Origin: an uncultured Succinivibrio sp.
GTDB taxonomy: Bacteria; Pseudomonadota; Gammaproteobacteria; Enterobacterales; Succinivibrionaceae
Length of the DNA stretch: 55,779 bases
Assembly: GCA_900767695.1 (NCBI GenBank)
Contig: CAAGAC010000013.1
Span: 1 to 55,779, forward strand
Direction: 5' to 3'
Shown piece after piece: positions 13,389 through 21,136 of the stretch. A model generated the notes under the pieces. It saw only the letters and a program-made list of their open reading frames with translations, was not told the DNA's origin and searched no databases. A program made the position numbers and the translations under genes. The number at the start of each line of letters is the position of its first letter. Position 1 is the stretch's first letter.

Positions 13389-13412
13389 TCTATAATCAGG
13401 TAGGTCAATTGT

Positions 13413-13450
13413 CCGCCCCCGGGCCGCAAGGCCTGGGGGCGGCCTGTTTT
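13413..13450 (+). terminator. Rho-independent terminator after rpoC
   Basis: A 13-base stem (CCGCCCCCGGGCC with GGCCTGGGGGCGG, one G-U pair) with GCAA loop is followed by CCTGTTTT. It ends the beta operon; ridA starts 15 bases later, so some read-through or a promoter within the stem region must serve ridA-tusDCB. Confidence 0.8.
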
Positions 13451-13465
13451 CAGGAGAAAGAAAAA

Positions 13466-13849
13466 ATGGCAGAAGTCAAAGTGGTTTCCACCAAGTCCGC
13501 GCCCGCCGCGATCGGCCCCTATGTCCAGGGCAAGGTCGTCGGGGGCTTCCTCTTCGCGTCAGGGCAGATCCCGCTCGATCCGGCAACCGGCGCCCTCGCG
13601 CAGGGCGGCATCGAGGAGCAGGCCAGGCAGGCGCTTAAGAACGTCAAGGCCCTGGTCGAGGCCGCGGGCTCGGATCTCTCCAAGGTCGTGAAGACCACCT
13701 GCTTCTTGAAGGACATCGGCGACTTCGCGGCCTTCAACAAGGTCTACGCCGAGTTCTTCACGGGCGACGCCCCCGCGCGCTCCTGCGTCGGCGGCATCGA
13801 TCTGCCCAAGGGCGCGCTGTGCGAGATCGAAGTCATCGCCGCAGTCTGA
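13466..13849 (+). CDS. ridA: RidA family 2-iminobutanoate/2-iminopropanoate deaminase
   Basis: RidA hydrolyses reactive enamine/imine intermediates made by PLP enzymes such as threonine dehydratase, protecting other enzymes from damage. The 127-residue protein has the usual length. It has the family features: N-terminal IGPYVQGKVVGGFLFASGQIPLDP, a central KTTCFLKDIGDFAAFN, and the substrate-binding Arg in PARSCVGG followed by the KGALCEIEVIA end. Start is ATG after AGGAG. It lies between the rpoC terminator and tusD, one base before tusD, so it is probably in the same transcript as tusDCB. This is an unusual neighbour for these genes. Confidence 0.92.
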   Translation: MAEVKVVSTKSAPAAIGPYVQGKVVGGFLFASGQIPLDPATGALAQGGIEEQARQALKNVKALVEAAGSDLSKVVKTTCFLKDIGDFAAFNKVYAEFFTGDAPARSCVGGIDLPKGALCEIEVIAAV

Positions 13850-13850
13850 C

Positions 13851-14198
13851 ATGGGCGCCCTTGCTGTGATCCGCAGCGCCCCCGGCAGCGGGGCGCTGCA
13901 CTCCTACATCCAAAAGGCGCTTGAGGATCTCTCGGCAAAAGCCGGCCTCGACGCGGTGTTCTTCATGGACGGCGCGTCCGCGCTTTGCTCGAAAAACCAC
14001 GAGAAGGGCAGCGTCCGCGCGAGGATCCGCGACGGCTACGCGGCCCTTGGGCAGGGCGGGACCAGGCTCCTTTGCTGCGGCAGCGCCTTTGCCGATCTTG
14101 GGATCAGCAGGGGCGATGTCGCCGAGGGCTTCGAGCTTGCCGGGAACTTCGAGCTTTCGGCGCTCTTTGCGAAAAGCGCCCTCACGGTGGAGTTCTGA
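13851..14198 (+). CDS. tusD: Sulfurtransferase complex subunit TusD
   Basis: TusD belongs to the TusBCD complex that relays persulfide sulfur from TusA to TusE and MnmA for 2-thiolation of tRNA wobble uridines. The 115-residue protein resembles the DsrE family. Cys75/Cys76 in LLCCGSAFADLGI match the position of the catalytic Cys of E. coli TusD (NICVAAALRRGV), and the end GFELAGNFELSALFAKSALTVEF matches the family C-terminus. It is somewhat shorter than E. coli TusD (128). Order tusD-tusC-tusB-rpsL is the standard gammaproteobacterial arrangement and supports the call. It overlaps tusC by one base. Confidence 0.85.
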   Translation: MGALAVIRSAPGSGALHSYIQKALEDLSAKAGLDAVFFMDGASALCSKNHEKGSVRARIRDGYAALGQGGTRLLCCGSAFADLGISRGDVAEGFELAGNFELSALFAKSALTVEF

Positions 14199-14473
14199 TG
14201 AAGGCCGTGCTTTTCGACACTGATCCAATGCAGTCGGCATCCTACGTCCAGGGCATGGCCGTCTGCTCGAACCTACTGGATCTCGGTGAGGAGGTCGCCG
14301 CGTTCCCAACCGGCGACTTCGCCCGGGCGCTGTCATTTGCCCCGGAGGACGCGCCGTTCAGGCGCCAGTTCTCCCAGCTCGAGCTCTTCGGAGCCAGGGT
14401 GTGCGGGGATCCCTCCTCATCGCCCGATGCCCGCAGGATCCTGCACTCATGCGAGGGGGCGCTCTCCTTCTGA
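14198..14473 (+). CDS. tusC: Sulfurtransferase complex subunit TusC (short)
   Basis: The second DsrE-like subunit of TusBCD. The start ATG at 14198 overlaps the tusD stop. At 91 residues it is clearly shorter than E. coli TusC (119). The region QFSQLELFGARVCGDPSSSPD corresponds to the family's LLGLYDIEQCWVCAASL and retains the Cys, and the end CEGALSF resembles the usual DVILRF. The call rests mainly on position between tusD and tusB and this weak similarity. It overlaps tusB by one base. Confidence 0.72.
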   Translation: MKAVLFDTDPMQSASYVQGMAVCSNLLDLGEEVAAFPTGDFARALSFAPEDAPFRRQFSQLELFGARVCGDPSSSPDARRILHSCEGALSF

Positions 14474-14679
14474 TGCTGCACCTTGTCCTGACCCAGAATG
14501 GCCTTGAGCGCGCGCTCAAGTCCCGCGCCGACGGCGACATCGTGGTTGCGCTCTTTCCCTGCGATCTGCCCGAGGGCGTACTGGGCGCTGCGGGCATAGT
14601 GCGCGGCGGGACGATCACGCCCTCGATGCTTGCCGATCTCATTCTTCACAATCGCCCGCGCATAATCAGCTGGCGCTGA
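14473..14679 (+). CDS. tusB: Sulfurtransferase complex subunit TusB (short)
   Basis: The third TusBCD subunit; TusB lacks the catalytic Cys role and supports complex assembly. The start MLHLVL at 14473 matches the conserved MLH start of TusB, and the protein ends ...NRPRIISW, similar to the family's terminal W. Only 68 residues against 95 in E. coli. The frame continues upstream without homology, so the overlapping ATG was chosen. It precedes the rpsL promoter. Confidence 0.72.
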   Translation: MLHLVLTQNGLERALKSRADGDIVVALFPCDLPEGVLGAAGIVRGGTITPSMLADLILHNRPRIISWR

Positions 14680-14716
14680 CGCCCTGGCCGCCGCGCGGAT
14701 CGACTTTTTCGCACGG

Positions 14717-14746
14717 TTGACGCGGCCGTTCTAATGAATGTAAAAT
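14717..14746 (+). promoter_or_regulatory. Sigma-70 promoter of the str operon (rpsL)
   Basis: TTGACG (14717-14722), an 18-base spacer and TAAAAT (14741-14746) give a strong promoter just after tusB and about 75 bases before rpsL. Confidence 0.75.
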
Positions 14747-14751
14747 ACGTG

Positions 14752-14776
14752 ACCCCCTTTTTTAAGCGGGGGTTTT
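14752..14776 (+). promoter_or_regulatory. Hairpin at the 5' end of the rpsL transcript
   Basis: ACCCCC pairs with GGGGGT around a 10-base loop, followed by TTT. From the -10 position, transcription should begin at about 14753, so the stem would sit at the very 5' end of the mRNA. It may stabilise the message or act as a weak attenuator; it could also help end tusDCB transcripts. Confidence 0.5.
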
Positions 14777-14821
14777 AACGTAAAGTCTGTCCATTTATGG
14801 ATAACAGGAGATTTTATTTAA

Positions 14822-15196
14822 ATGTCAACTATTAATCAGCTGGTGCGCAAGCCCCGCCTGAAGGTTGTGAGCAAGAACAAGGTTCCGGCCCTGGAAGCTT
14901 GCCCCCAGAAGCGCGGCGTCTGCACCCGTGTCTATGCAACCAAGCCCAAGAAGCCGAACTCGGCGATGCGCAAAGTCTGCCGTGTCCGCCTGACCAACGG
15001 CTTCGAGGTCACCTCCTACATTGGCGGCGAAGGCCACAACCTGCAGGAGCACTCCGTCGTGATGATCCGCGGCGGCCGTGTCAAGGACCTCCCGGGCGTG
15101 CGTTACCACACCATCCGCGGCCAGCTCGACTGCGCCGGCGTGAAGGACCGCAAGCAGGGCCGCTCAAAGTACGGTGTCAAGAAGCCCAAGGCTTGA
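14822..15196 (+). CDS. rpsL: 30S ribosomal protein S12
   Basis: S12 lies at the decoding centre and controls accuracy. The 124-residue protein has the usual length and sequence, with KPKKPNSAMRKVCRV around the Lys43-type streptomycin site (Lys in TKPKKPNSA) and GGRVKDLPGVRYH around the second (Lys88 type). Both are wild-type, so no streptomycin resistance change is seen. An AGGAGA ribosome site precedes the ATG. First gene of the str operon. Confidence 0.98.
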   Translation: MSTINQLVRKPRLKVVSKNKVPALEACPQKRGVCTRVYATKPKKPNSAMRKVCRVRLTNGFEVTSYIGGEGHNLQEHSVVMIRGGRVKDLPGVRYHTIRGQLDCAGVKDRKQGRSKYGVKKPKA

Positions 15197-15282
15197 TGAC
15201 ATCCTCCCGAGTAAGGCCAAACAGATACATCAGCAATCATGGGTTTAGTTTTGGACAACCCTGAAAATAGAGGATTTTTGAA

Positions 15283-15753
15283 ATGCCAAGACGTCGTGTT
15301 GTAGCTCAGCGCAAGATTCTTCCGGACCCCAAGTTCGGTTCTGAGCTCTTAGCAAAGTTCATCAACGTCGTAATGAAGGACGGCAAGAAGTCCATCGCGG
15401 AAGCGATCGTTTACGGCGCACTGGACACCGTTTCCCAGAAGAGCGGCAAGGATCACCTCGCCCTGTTCGAGGAGGCCCTTGATCACATCCGCCCTGATGT
15501 GGAAGTCAAGTCCCGCCGCGTTGGCGGCGCCACCTACCAGGTCCCGGTCGAAGTTCGTCCGGCCCGCGGTAACGCGCTTGCCATGCGCTGGCTTGTTGAC
15601 GCCGCCCGCGCCCGCCATGAGAAGTCCATGGCCGCGCGCCTGGCCGGCGAGATGCAGGATGCCGTTGAAAACAAGGGCACCGCTGTGAAGAAGCGTGAAG
15701 ACATACACCGCATGGCCGAGGCCAACAAGGCCTTCAGCCACTTCCGCTGGTAA
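15283..15753 (+). CDS. rpsG: 30S ribosomal protein S7
   Basis: S7 organises the 3' major domain of 16S rRNA and, in E. coli, represses the str operon by binding the rpsL-rpsG gap. Here that gap is 86 bases. The 156-residue protein has the standard length and starts MPRRRVVAQRKILPDPKFGS, with the usual C-terminal KREDIHRMAEANKAFSHFRW. fusA follows after 18 bases. Confidence 0.98.
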   Translation: MPRRRVVAQRKILPDPKFGSELLAKFINVVMKDGKKSIAEAIVYGALDTVSQKSGKDHLALFEEALDHIRPDVEVKSRRVGGATYQVPVEVRPARGNALAMRWLVDAARARHEKSMAARLAGEMQDAVENKGTAVKKREDIHRMAEANKAFSHFRW

Positions 15754-15771
15754 TTTGGGAGCAACATTACT

Positions 15772-17886
15772 ATGGCGAGAGAAACCCCGCTCAAGTACTA
15801 CCGCAACATCGGAATCAGCGCCCACATCGACGCTGGCAAGACCACGACGACCGAGCGAATCCTTTTCTACACCGGCAAGAACCACAAGATCGGCGAAGTC
15901 CATGACGGCGCCGCCACCATGGACTGGATGGTGCAGGAGCAGGAGCGCGGCATCACGATCACCTCCGCGGCCACCACCTGCTACTGGCATGGCATGGACC
16001 ACCAGTGGCAGCAGCCGTACCGCTTCAACATCATCGACACCCCGGGCCACGTGGACTTCACCGTCGAGGTGGAGCGCTCCATGCGCGTCCTGGACGGCGC
16101 CGTGATGGTGTACTGCGCGGTCGGCGGCGTGCAGCCGCAGTCCGAGACCGTGTGGCGCCAGGCCAACAAGTACCACGTGCCCCGCATCGCGTTCGTCAAC
16201 AAGATGGACCGCACGGGCGCCAACTTCCTGCGCGTCGTCGAGCAGATCAAGAGCCGCCTCAAGGGCGTCCCTGTCCCGGTCTGCCTGCCGATCGGCAAGG
16301 AGGACACCTTCGAGGGCGTGGTCGACCTGCTCAAGCTCAAGGCCATCGACTGGGACGACGCCTCCCAGGGCGTGAAGTTCCAGTACGTGGACATCCCTGC
16401 TGACATGAAGGATCTGGCCGACGAGTGGCGCGGCAAGATGGTCGACGCTGCCGCCGAGGCCAACGACACCCTCATGGAGAAGTACCTTGAGAACGGCGAC
16501 CTCTCCGAGGAGGAGATCCTCCAGGGCCTGCGCGAGCGCACCCTGCGCAACGAGATCATCCCGGTGACCTGCGGCTCGGCCTTCAAGAACAAGGGCGTGC
16601 AGTTCATGCTCGACTGCGTCGTCCACTTCCTGCCTTCCCCCGAGGACGTTCCTCCCGTGGACGGCAAGGATCTGAGCGGCAACGAGATCACCCGCAAGCC
16701 GGACGACAAGGAGTCGTTCAGCGCCCTGGCCTTCAAGCTTGCCACCGATCCGTTCGTCGGCAACCTGACCTTCCTGCGCTGCTACTCCGGCGTCGCCCAC
16801 GCCGGCGACACCGTGCTGAACTCCGACCGCCAGAAGCGCGAGCGCTTCGGCCGCCTGGTCCAGATGCACGCCAACCACCGCGCGGAGATCAAGGACATCT
16901 ACACCGGCGACATCGTCGCGGCCATCGGCCTCAAGGAGACCACCACCGGCGACACGCTGTGCGATCCCGACAACCCGATCATCCTCGAGAGCATGGTCTT
17001 CCCGGATCCGGTCATCTCGGTGGCCGTCGAGCCCAAGACCAAGGCCGACCAGGAGAAGATGTCGATCGCCCTCAACCGCCTGGCGCAGGAGGATCCTTCC
17101 TTCCGCGTCCGCACCGACGAGGAGTCCGGCCAGACCATCATCTCCGGCATGGGCGAGCTGCACCTCGACATCATCGTCGACCGCATGCGCCGCGAGTTCA
17201 ACGTCGACTGCAACGTCGGCAAGCCCCAGGTCGCGTACCGCGAGACCATCAAGGCTTCCGTCGAGCAGGAAGGCAAGTTCGTCCGCCAGTCCGGCGGCCG
17301 CGGCCAGTACGGCCACTGCTGGCTCCGCCTCGAGCCGCAGGAAGCCGGCAAGGGCTACGAGTTCGTCAACGCCATCGTTGGCGGCGTGATCCCCAAGGAG
17401 TACATCCCGGCGATCGACAAGGGCGTCCAGGAGCAGATGGAGAACGGCGTTCTCGCCGGCTTCCCTGTGGTCGACGTCAAGGTCACCGTGTTCGACGGCT
17501 CGTTCCACGAGGTCGACTCCTCGGAAATGGCCTTCAAGATCGCGGGCTCCATGGCATTCAAGGCTGGCTTCATGAAGGCCTCCCCCGTGCTGCTCGAGCC
17601 TCTGATGAAGGTCGAGGTCGAGACCCCTGAGGACTACATGGGCGACGTCATCGGCGACCTCAACCGCCGTCGCGCGATCGTCGAGGGCATGGAAGACGGC
17701 CCGATGGGCAAGAAGGTCCACGCCATGGTTCCGCTGGGGGAGATGTTCGGCTATGCAACCGACCTCCGCTCGCAGACCCAGGGCCGCGCCTCCTACACCA
17801 TGGAGTTCGGCCGCTATGCCGAGTGCCCGAGGAACATTGCCGACGCAGTGATCTCCGAGCGCCAGAGCAAGGCCAAGTCCGAGTAA
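15772..17886 (+). CDS. fusA: Elongation factor G
   Basis: EF-G is the translocation GTPase, also used with RRF for ribosome recycling. It is 704 residues, the same length as E. coli. The G1 motif AHIDAGKT is at residues 17-24; the switch segment QERGITITSAA, G3 DTPGH and G4 NKMD follow. Domain IV with the FVRQSGGRGQYGH region and the C-terminal RRAIVEGMEDG are intact. It is third in rpsL-rpsG-fusA-tuf. Confidence 0.98.
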   Translation: MARETPLKYYRNIGISAHIDAGKTTTTERILFYTGKNHKIGEVHDGAATMDWMVQEQERGITITSAATTCYWHGMDHQWQQPYRFNIIDTPGHVDFTVEVERSMRVLDGAVMVYCAVGGVQPQSETVWRQANKYHVPRIAFVNKMDRTGANFLRVVEQIKSRLKGVPVPVCLPIGKEDTFEGVVDLLKLKAIDWDDASQGVKFQYVDIPADMKDLADEWRGKMVDAAAEANDTLMEKYLENGDLSEEEILQGLRERTLRNEIIPVTCGSAFKNKGVQFMLDCVVHFLPSPEDVPPVDGKDLSGNEITRKPDDKESFSALAFKLATDPFVGNLTFLRCYSGVAHAGDTVLNSDRQKRERFGRLVQMHANHRAEIKDIYTGDIVAAIGLKETTTGDTLCDPDNPIILESMVFPDPVISVAVEPKTKADQEKMSIALNRLAQEDPSFRVRTDEESGQTIISGMGELHLDIIVDRMRREFNVDCNVGKPQVAYRETIKASVEQEGKFVRQSGGRGQYGHCWLRLEPQEAGKGYEFVNAIVGGVIPKEYIPAIDKGVQEQMENGVLAGFPVVDVKVTVFDGSFHEVDSSEMAFKIAGSMAFKAGFMKASPVLLEPLMKVEVETPEDYMGDVIGDLNRRRAIVEGMEDGPMGKKVHAMVPLGEMFGYATDLRSQTQGRASYTMEFGRYAECPRNIADAVISERQSKAKSE

Positions 17887-17899
17887 TTAGTTCAACCAA

Positions 17900-17921
17900 G
17901 GGCGCGCCCTAGGGCGCGCCC
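17900..17921 (+). repeat. 22-base perfect palindrome between fusA and tuf
   Basis: Two copies of the self-complementary 10-mer GGGCGCGCCC flank a TA dinucleotide, so the whole 22 bases read the same on both strands. No T-tract follows, so it is not a classic terminator. In RNA it would form a very stable hairpin 25 bases before the tuf start, possibly an RNA processing or stability element. Confidence 0.7.
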
Positions 17922-17946
17922 GCTTGAAAAAAGGAATTTTCAAAAA

Positions 17947-19128
17947 ATGGCAAAAGGGAAGTTTGTGCGCGACCGCGTTCACGTCAATGTCGGCACCATC
18001 GGCCACGTCGACCACGGCAAGACCACCCTCACCGCTGCGCTGACCACCGTCCTGTCCCAGTACGGCGGCGCCGCCCTGAAGTTCGACGAGATCGACAAGG
18101 CCCCTGAGGAGAAGGCCCGCGGCATCACCATCAACACCGCGCACGTCGAGTACGACACCCCCAAGCGCCACTACGCCCACGTGGACTGCCCGGGCCACGC
18201 CGACTACGTGAAGAACATGATCACCGGCGCCGCCCAGATGGACGGCGCGATCCTGGTGGTCGCGGCGACCGACGGCCCGATGCCGCAGACCCGCGAGCAC
18301 ATCCTGCTGGCCCGCCAGGTCGGCGTTCCGTACATCATCGTGTTCCTGAACAAGTGCGACATGGTCGACGACGAGGAGCTCCTCGAGCTCGTCGAGATGG
18401 ACGTGCGCGATCTGCTGACCCAGTACGAGTACCCTGGCGACGACACCCCGATCATCCGCGGGTCCGCCCTCGGCGCCCTGAAGGGCGAGGAGAAGTGGGT
18501 CGAGTCGGTCAAGAAGCTGGCCGAGACCATGGACTCCTACATTCCTGATCCTAAGCGCGACATCGACGATCCGTTCCTGCTCCCGATCGAGGACATCTTC
18601 TCGATCTCCGGCCGCGGCACCGTGGTGACCGGCCGTGTCGAGCGCGGCATCGTGAAGGTTGGCGATGAGGTCGAGATCGTCGGCATCCGCCCGACCGCCA
18701 AGACCGTCGTGACCGGCGTCGAGATGTTCCGCAAGCAGCTGGACCAGGGCCAGGCTGGCGACAACGTGGGCGTGCTGCTCCGCGGCACCAAGCGCGAGGA
18801 AGTGGAGCGCGGCCAGGTTCTTGCCCAGCCGGGCACCATCACCCCGCACACCAAGTTCACCGGCCAGGTGTACGTTCTGAAGAAGGAGGAGGGCGGCCGC
18901 CACACCCCGTTCTTCAAGGGCTACCGTCCGCAGTTCTTCTTCCGCACCACCGACATCACCGGCACCATCGACCTGAAGGAAGGCGTTGAGATGGTGATGC
19001 CAGGCGACAACTGCGACATGACCGTGACCCTGATCCACCCTGTGGCCATGAACCAGGGCGAGCGCTTCGCCATCCGCGAGGGCGGCAAGACTGTCGGCGC
19101 CGGCGTCGTCGGCTCGATCATCGAGTAA
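17947..19128 (+). CDS. tuf: Elongation factor Tu
   Basis: This is the complete EF-Tu gene, 393 residues. The G1 motif GHVDHGKT is at 19-26, the switch segment ARGITINTAHVEYDT, G3 DCPGH and G4 NKCD follow, and the C-terminal barrel ends with VGAGVVGSIIE. The N-terminus (MAKGKFVRDRVHVNVG) departs slightly from the usual MAKEKFER form. AAGGAATTTTC provides the ribosome site. It ends the str operon. A second, near-identical copy ends at base 82. Confidence 0.98.
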   Translation: MAKGKFVRDRVHVNVGTIGHVDHGKTTLTAALTTVLSQYGGAALKFDEIDKAPEEKARGITINTAHVEYDTPKRHYAHVDCPGHADYVKNMITGAAQMDGAILVVAATDGPMPQTREHILLARQVGVPYIIVFLNKCDMVDDEELLELVEMDVRDLLTQYEYPGDDTPIIRGSALGALKGEEKWVESVKKLAETMDSYIPDPKRDIDDPFLLPIEDIFSISGRGTVVTGRVERGIVKVGDEVEIVGIRPTAKTVVTGVEMFRKQLDQGQAGDNVGVLLRGTKREEVERGQVLAQPGTITPHTKFTGQVYVLKKEEGGRHTPFFKGYRPQFFFRTTDITGTIDLKEGVEMVMPGDNCDMTVTLIHPVAMNQGERFAIREGGKTVGAGVVGSIIE

Positions 19129-19147
19129 TCGCCTGAAAGCGTGAGTG

Positions 19148-19183
19148 ATCCCGCTTCTCAAAAGAGGGGCGGGATTTTTATTT
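19148..19183 (+). terminator. Rho-independent terminator after tuf
   Basis: A 12-pair stem ATCCCGCTTCTC/GAGGGGCGGGAT (two G-U pairs) with AAAA loop is followed by TTTTATTT. It ends the long translation block; no S10 operon follows. Confidence 0.88.
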
Positions 19184-19302
19184 GCCCGGATAAACTAGTA
19201 TGTAAGATGTCCAAAACCGTGCAATAAAGTTGAAAAAGCAAGCAATTATTTTGGATAACAAAAAATTAAACAGGAATAAAAACAAGGCTTGAAGGAGAAC
19301 GG

Positions 19303-19356
19303 CTTTACACAAACTTAACAATCGCGCACCGGAGCCTTTACAGGGGCTTCTTAACC
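19303..19356 (+). promoter_or_regulatory. Candidate PhoB box array upstream of pstS
   Basis: Seven-base direct repeats lie on an 11-base grid: CTTTACA at 19303, CTTAACA at 19314, CTTTACA again at 19336 (33 bases from the first) and CTTCTTA at 19347. PhoB boxes are pairs of 7-base repeats spaced by 4 bases, which this matches, although the bases differ from the E. coli CTGTCAT unit. The array ends about 40 bases before pstS, and phoB is in the same operon. A 13-base repeat AAATTAAACAGGA occurs at 19263 and 19372, the second supplying the pstS ribosome site. Confidence 0.6.
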
Positions 19357-19395
19357 TGTATGCGCTGAAAGAAATTAAACAGGAGTCAATTCATC

Positions 19396-20193
19396 ATGAA
19401 GTTCTCAAAGCTTTTCGGTGCCGTCCTTGCTGCCGCCGGCATCGCCGCCAGTGTCCAGGCCTCTGCAGGCACCGTCTCCACCGACGGCTCAACCTCGATG
19501 GAGAAGCTTGTCGGCGTCCTCTCCGAGTCGTTCATGGCCAAGAACTCGGGCATCAACGTCACCTACAACCCGACCGGCTCGGGCTCGGGCATCCAGGCTG
19601 CCACCGACGGCCGCTGCGATATCGGCCTCTCCTCCCGCGCGCTGAAGCCCGCTGAGGCCGAGAAGCTTGACGGCACCGCCGTTGCCCTCGACGGCATCGT
19701 GATGGTCGTCAACAAGGAGAACAAGGTCAGCGACCTGTCGCTTGAGCAGATCGCCAAGGTCTACACCGGCGAGGTCTCCAACTGGAAGGATCTCGGCGGC
19801 GCCGACGCCCCGATCGTCCTCATCGGCCGCGAGGCCGGCTCGGGCACCCGCGACGGCTTCGAGACCGTCACCGGCACCAAGGAGAAGTGCAAGTACCGCC
19901 AGGAGCTGACCTCCACCGGCGACGTCATCACCACCGTCTCCCAGAACCCCAACGCCATCGGCTACGCCTCGCTCTCCGCAGTCAACGACACCGTCAAGGG
20001 CCTGACCGTCGGCGGCGTCAAGGCTGACGAGGCCACCGTCAAGGACGGCTCCTACAAGCTGCAGCGCCCGTTCGTCTACGTGACCCTCAAGGGCAAGAAG
20101 CTCAGCGCCGACGCCCAGAAGTTCTTCGACTACTCCTTCTCGGACGAGGCCAAGCCCCTGTTCGACAAGGCCGGCGTCGTGTTCGCCAAGTAA
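19396..20193 (+). CDS. pstS: Phosphate ABC transporter substrate-binding protein PstS
   Basis: Periplasmic phosphate-binding protein. The 265-residue product begins with a signal peptide (MKFSKLFGAVLAAAGIAASV) with likely cleavage after Ala24 (ASA-G). The mature N-terminus TVSTDGSTSMEKLV and the phosphate-loop-like segments GSGSGIQAATDGRCDIGLSSR and IGREAGSGTRDGFE are typical. It is shorter than E. coli PstS (346) and is closer to the compact form seen in many anaerobes. AGGAG precedes the ATG. First gene of the pst-pho operon. Confidence 0.95.
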   Translation: MKFSKLFGAVLAAAGIAASVQASAGTVSTDGSTSMEKLVGVLSESFMAKNSGINVTYNPTGSGSGIQAATDGRCDIGLSSRALKPAEAEKLDGTAVALDGIVMVVNKENKVSDLSLEQIAKVYTGEVSNWKDLGGADAPIVLIGREAGSGTRDGFETVTGTKEKCKYRQELTSTGDVITTVSQNPNAIGYASLSAVNDTVKGLTVGGVKADEATVKDGSYKLQRPFVYVTLKGKKLSADAQKFFDYSFSDEAKPLFDKAGVVFAK

Positions 20194-20208
20194 TTCCGGC
20201 TAAACCCA

Positions 20209-20239
20209 GGGCAGGCCACCATCCGGGCCTGCCCTTTTT
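20209..20239 (+). terminator. Hairpin with U-tract between pstS and pstC
   Basis: GGGCAGGCC/GGCCTGCCC stem with 8-base loop followed by TTTTT. Within an operon this probably acts as a partial terminator, leaving more pstS message than pstC-phoR message. Confidence 0.75.
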
Positions 20240-20254
20240 GCAGGCGGAAATAAT

Positions 20255-21136
20255 ATGTTTGAGGCTCACAAGAAACTCATCAACACCGAGAAGATCGCCT
20301 ACTGGGTCTTCCTGGTGCTGGGCGTCATGAACGTCGGCTTCGTGCTGATGATCTGCGTCTACCTGCTGATCGCGGGCACTCCGGCCATAGTCAAGGTCGG
20401 GCCCATCGACTTCCTCTTCGGGACGACCTGGGCGTCCACGGCGGCAGAGCCCAAGTTCGGGATCCTGCCGTTCATCCTCACCTCCATCTACGGTACCGTC
20501 GGCGCCATCGTCATCGGATTGCCGCTCGGATTCTTCTCGGCCGTGTATCTTGCGAAGATGGCCCCTAAAAAGATCAAGGCCACGGTCGAGCCGATGGTCG
20601 ACCTGCTCGCGGGCATCCCGTCGGTGGTTTACGGCTTCATCGGCATGCTGGTTCTCGTTCCCGGGATCAGGGCGCTGTTCTGTCTGCCCGACGGCTCTGG
20701 CCTGCTCGCCGCGATCATCGTGTTGGCCATCATGATCCTGCCCTCGATCATCAAGGTCTCCATCACCGCCATCGAGGCGGTGCCCGAGGAGTACGAGCTC
20801 GGATCGCTGGCGCTTGGCGCCAACAAGGTCGAGACCATCTTCAGGGTCGTGGTGCCGGCCGCGCGCAGCGGCATCAGCGCCGCGGTAGTGCTCGGCGTCG
20901 GCAGGGCCATAGGCGAGGCCATGGCGGTCATGATGGTCGCCGGCAACGCGGCGAACATGCCCGACTCGCTCTTCCAGAGCGTGCGCTTCCTGACCACCGC
21001 GGTCGCCTCCGAGATGTCCTACTCGTCGGGGCTTCAGCGCGAGGCGCTGTTCTCCATCGCCCTGGTGCTGTTCGTCTTCATCATGATCATAAACGGCATC
21101 CTCAACATGCTGCTCAAGAAGGGGATCAAGCGCTGA
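20255..21136 (+). CDS. pstC: Phosphate ABC transporter permease PstC
   Basis: One of two membrane subunits of the high-affinity phosphate importer. The 293-residue protein has about six predicted membrane helices and the conserved cytoplasmic coupling loop AVPEEYELGSLALGANKVETIFRVVVPAARSGI. FLAKMAP-like YLAKMAPKKIK and the LLAGIPSVVYGF motif are family hallmarks. The stop overlaps the pstA start by one base. Confidence 0.96.
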   Translation: MFEAHKKLINTEKIAYWVFLVLGVMNVGFVLMICVYLLIAGTPAIVKVGPIDFLFGTTWASTAAEPKFGILPFILTSIYGTVGAIVIGLPLGFFSAVYLAKMAPKKIKATVEPMVDLLAGIPSVVYGFIGMLVLVPGIRALFCLPDGSGLLAAIIVLAIMILPSIIKVSITAIEAVPEEYELGSLALGANKVETIFRVVVPAARSGISAAVVLGVGRAIGEAMAVMMVAGNAANMPDSLFQSVRFLTTAVASEMSYSSGLQREALFSIALVLFVFIMIINGILNMLLKKGIKR

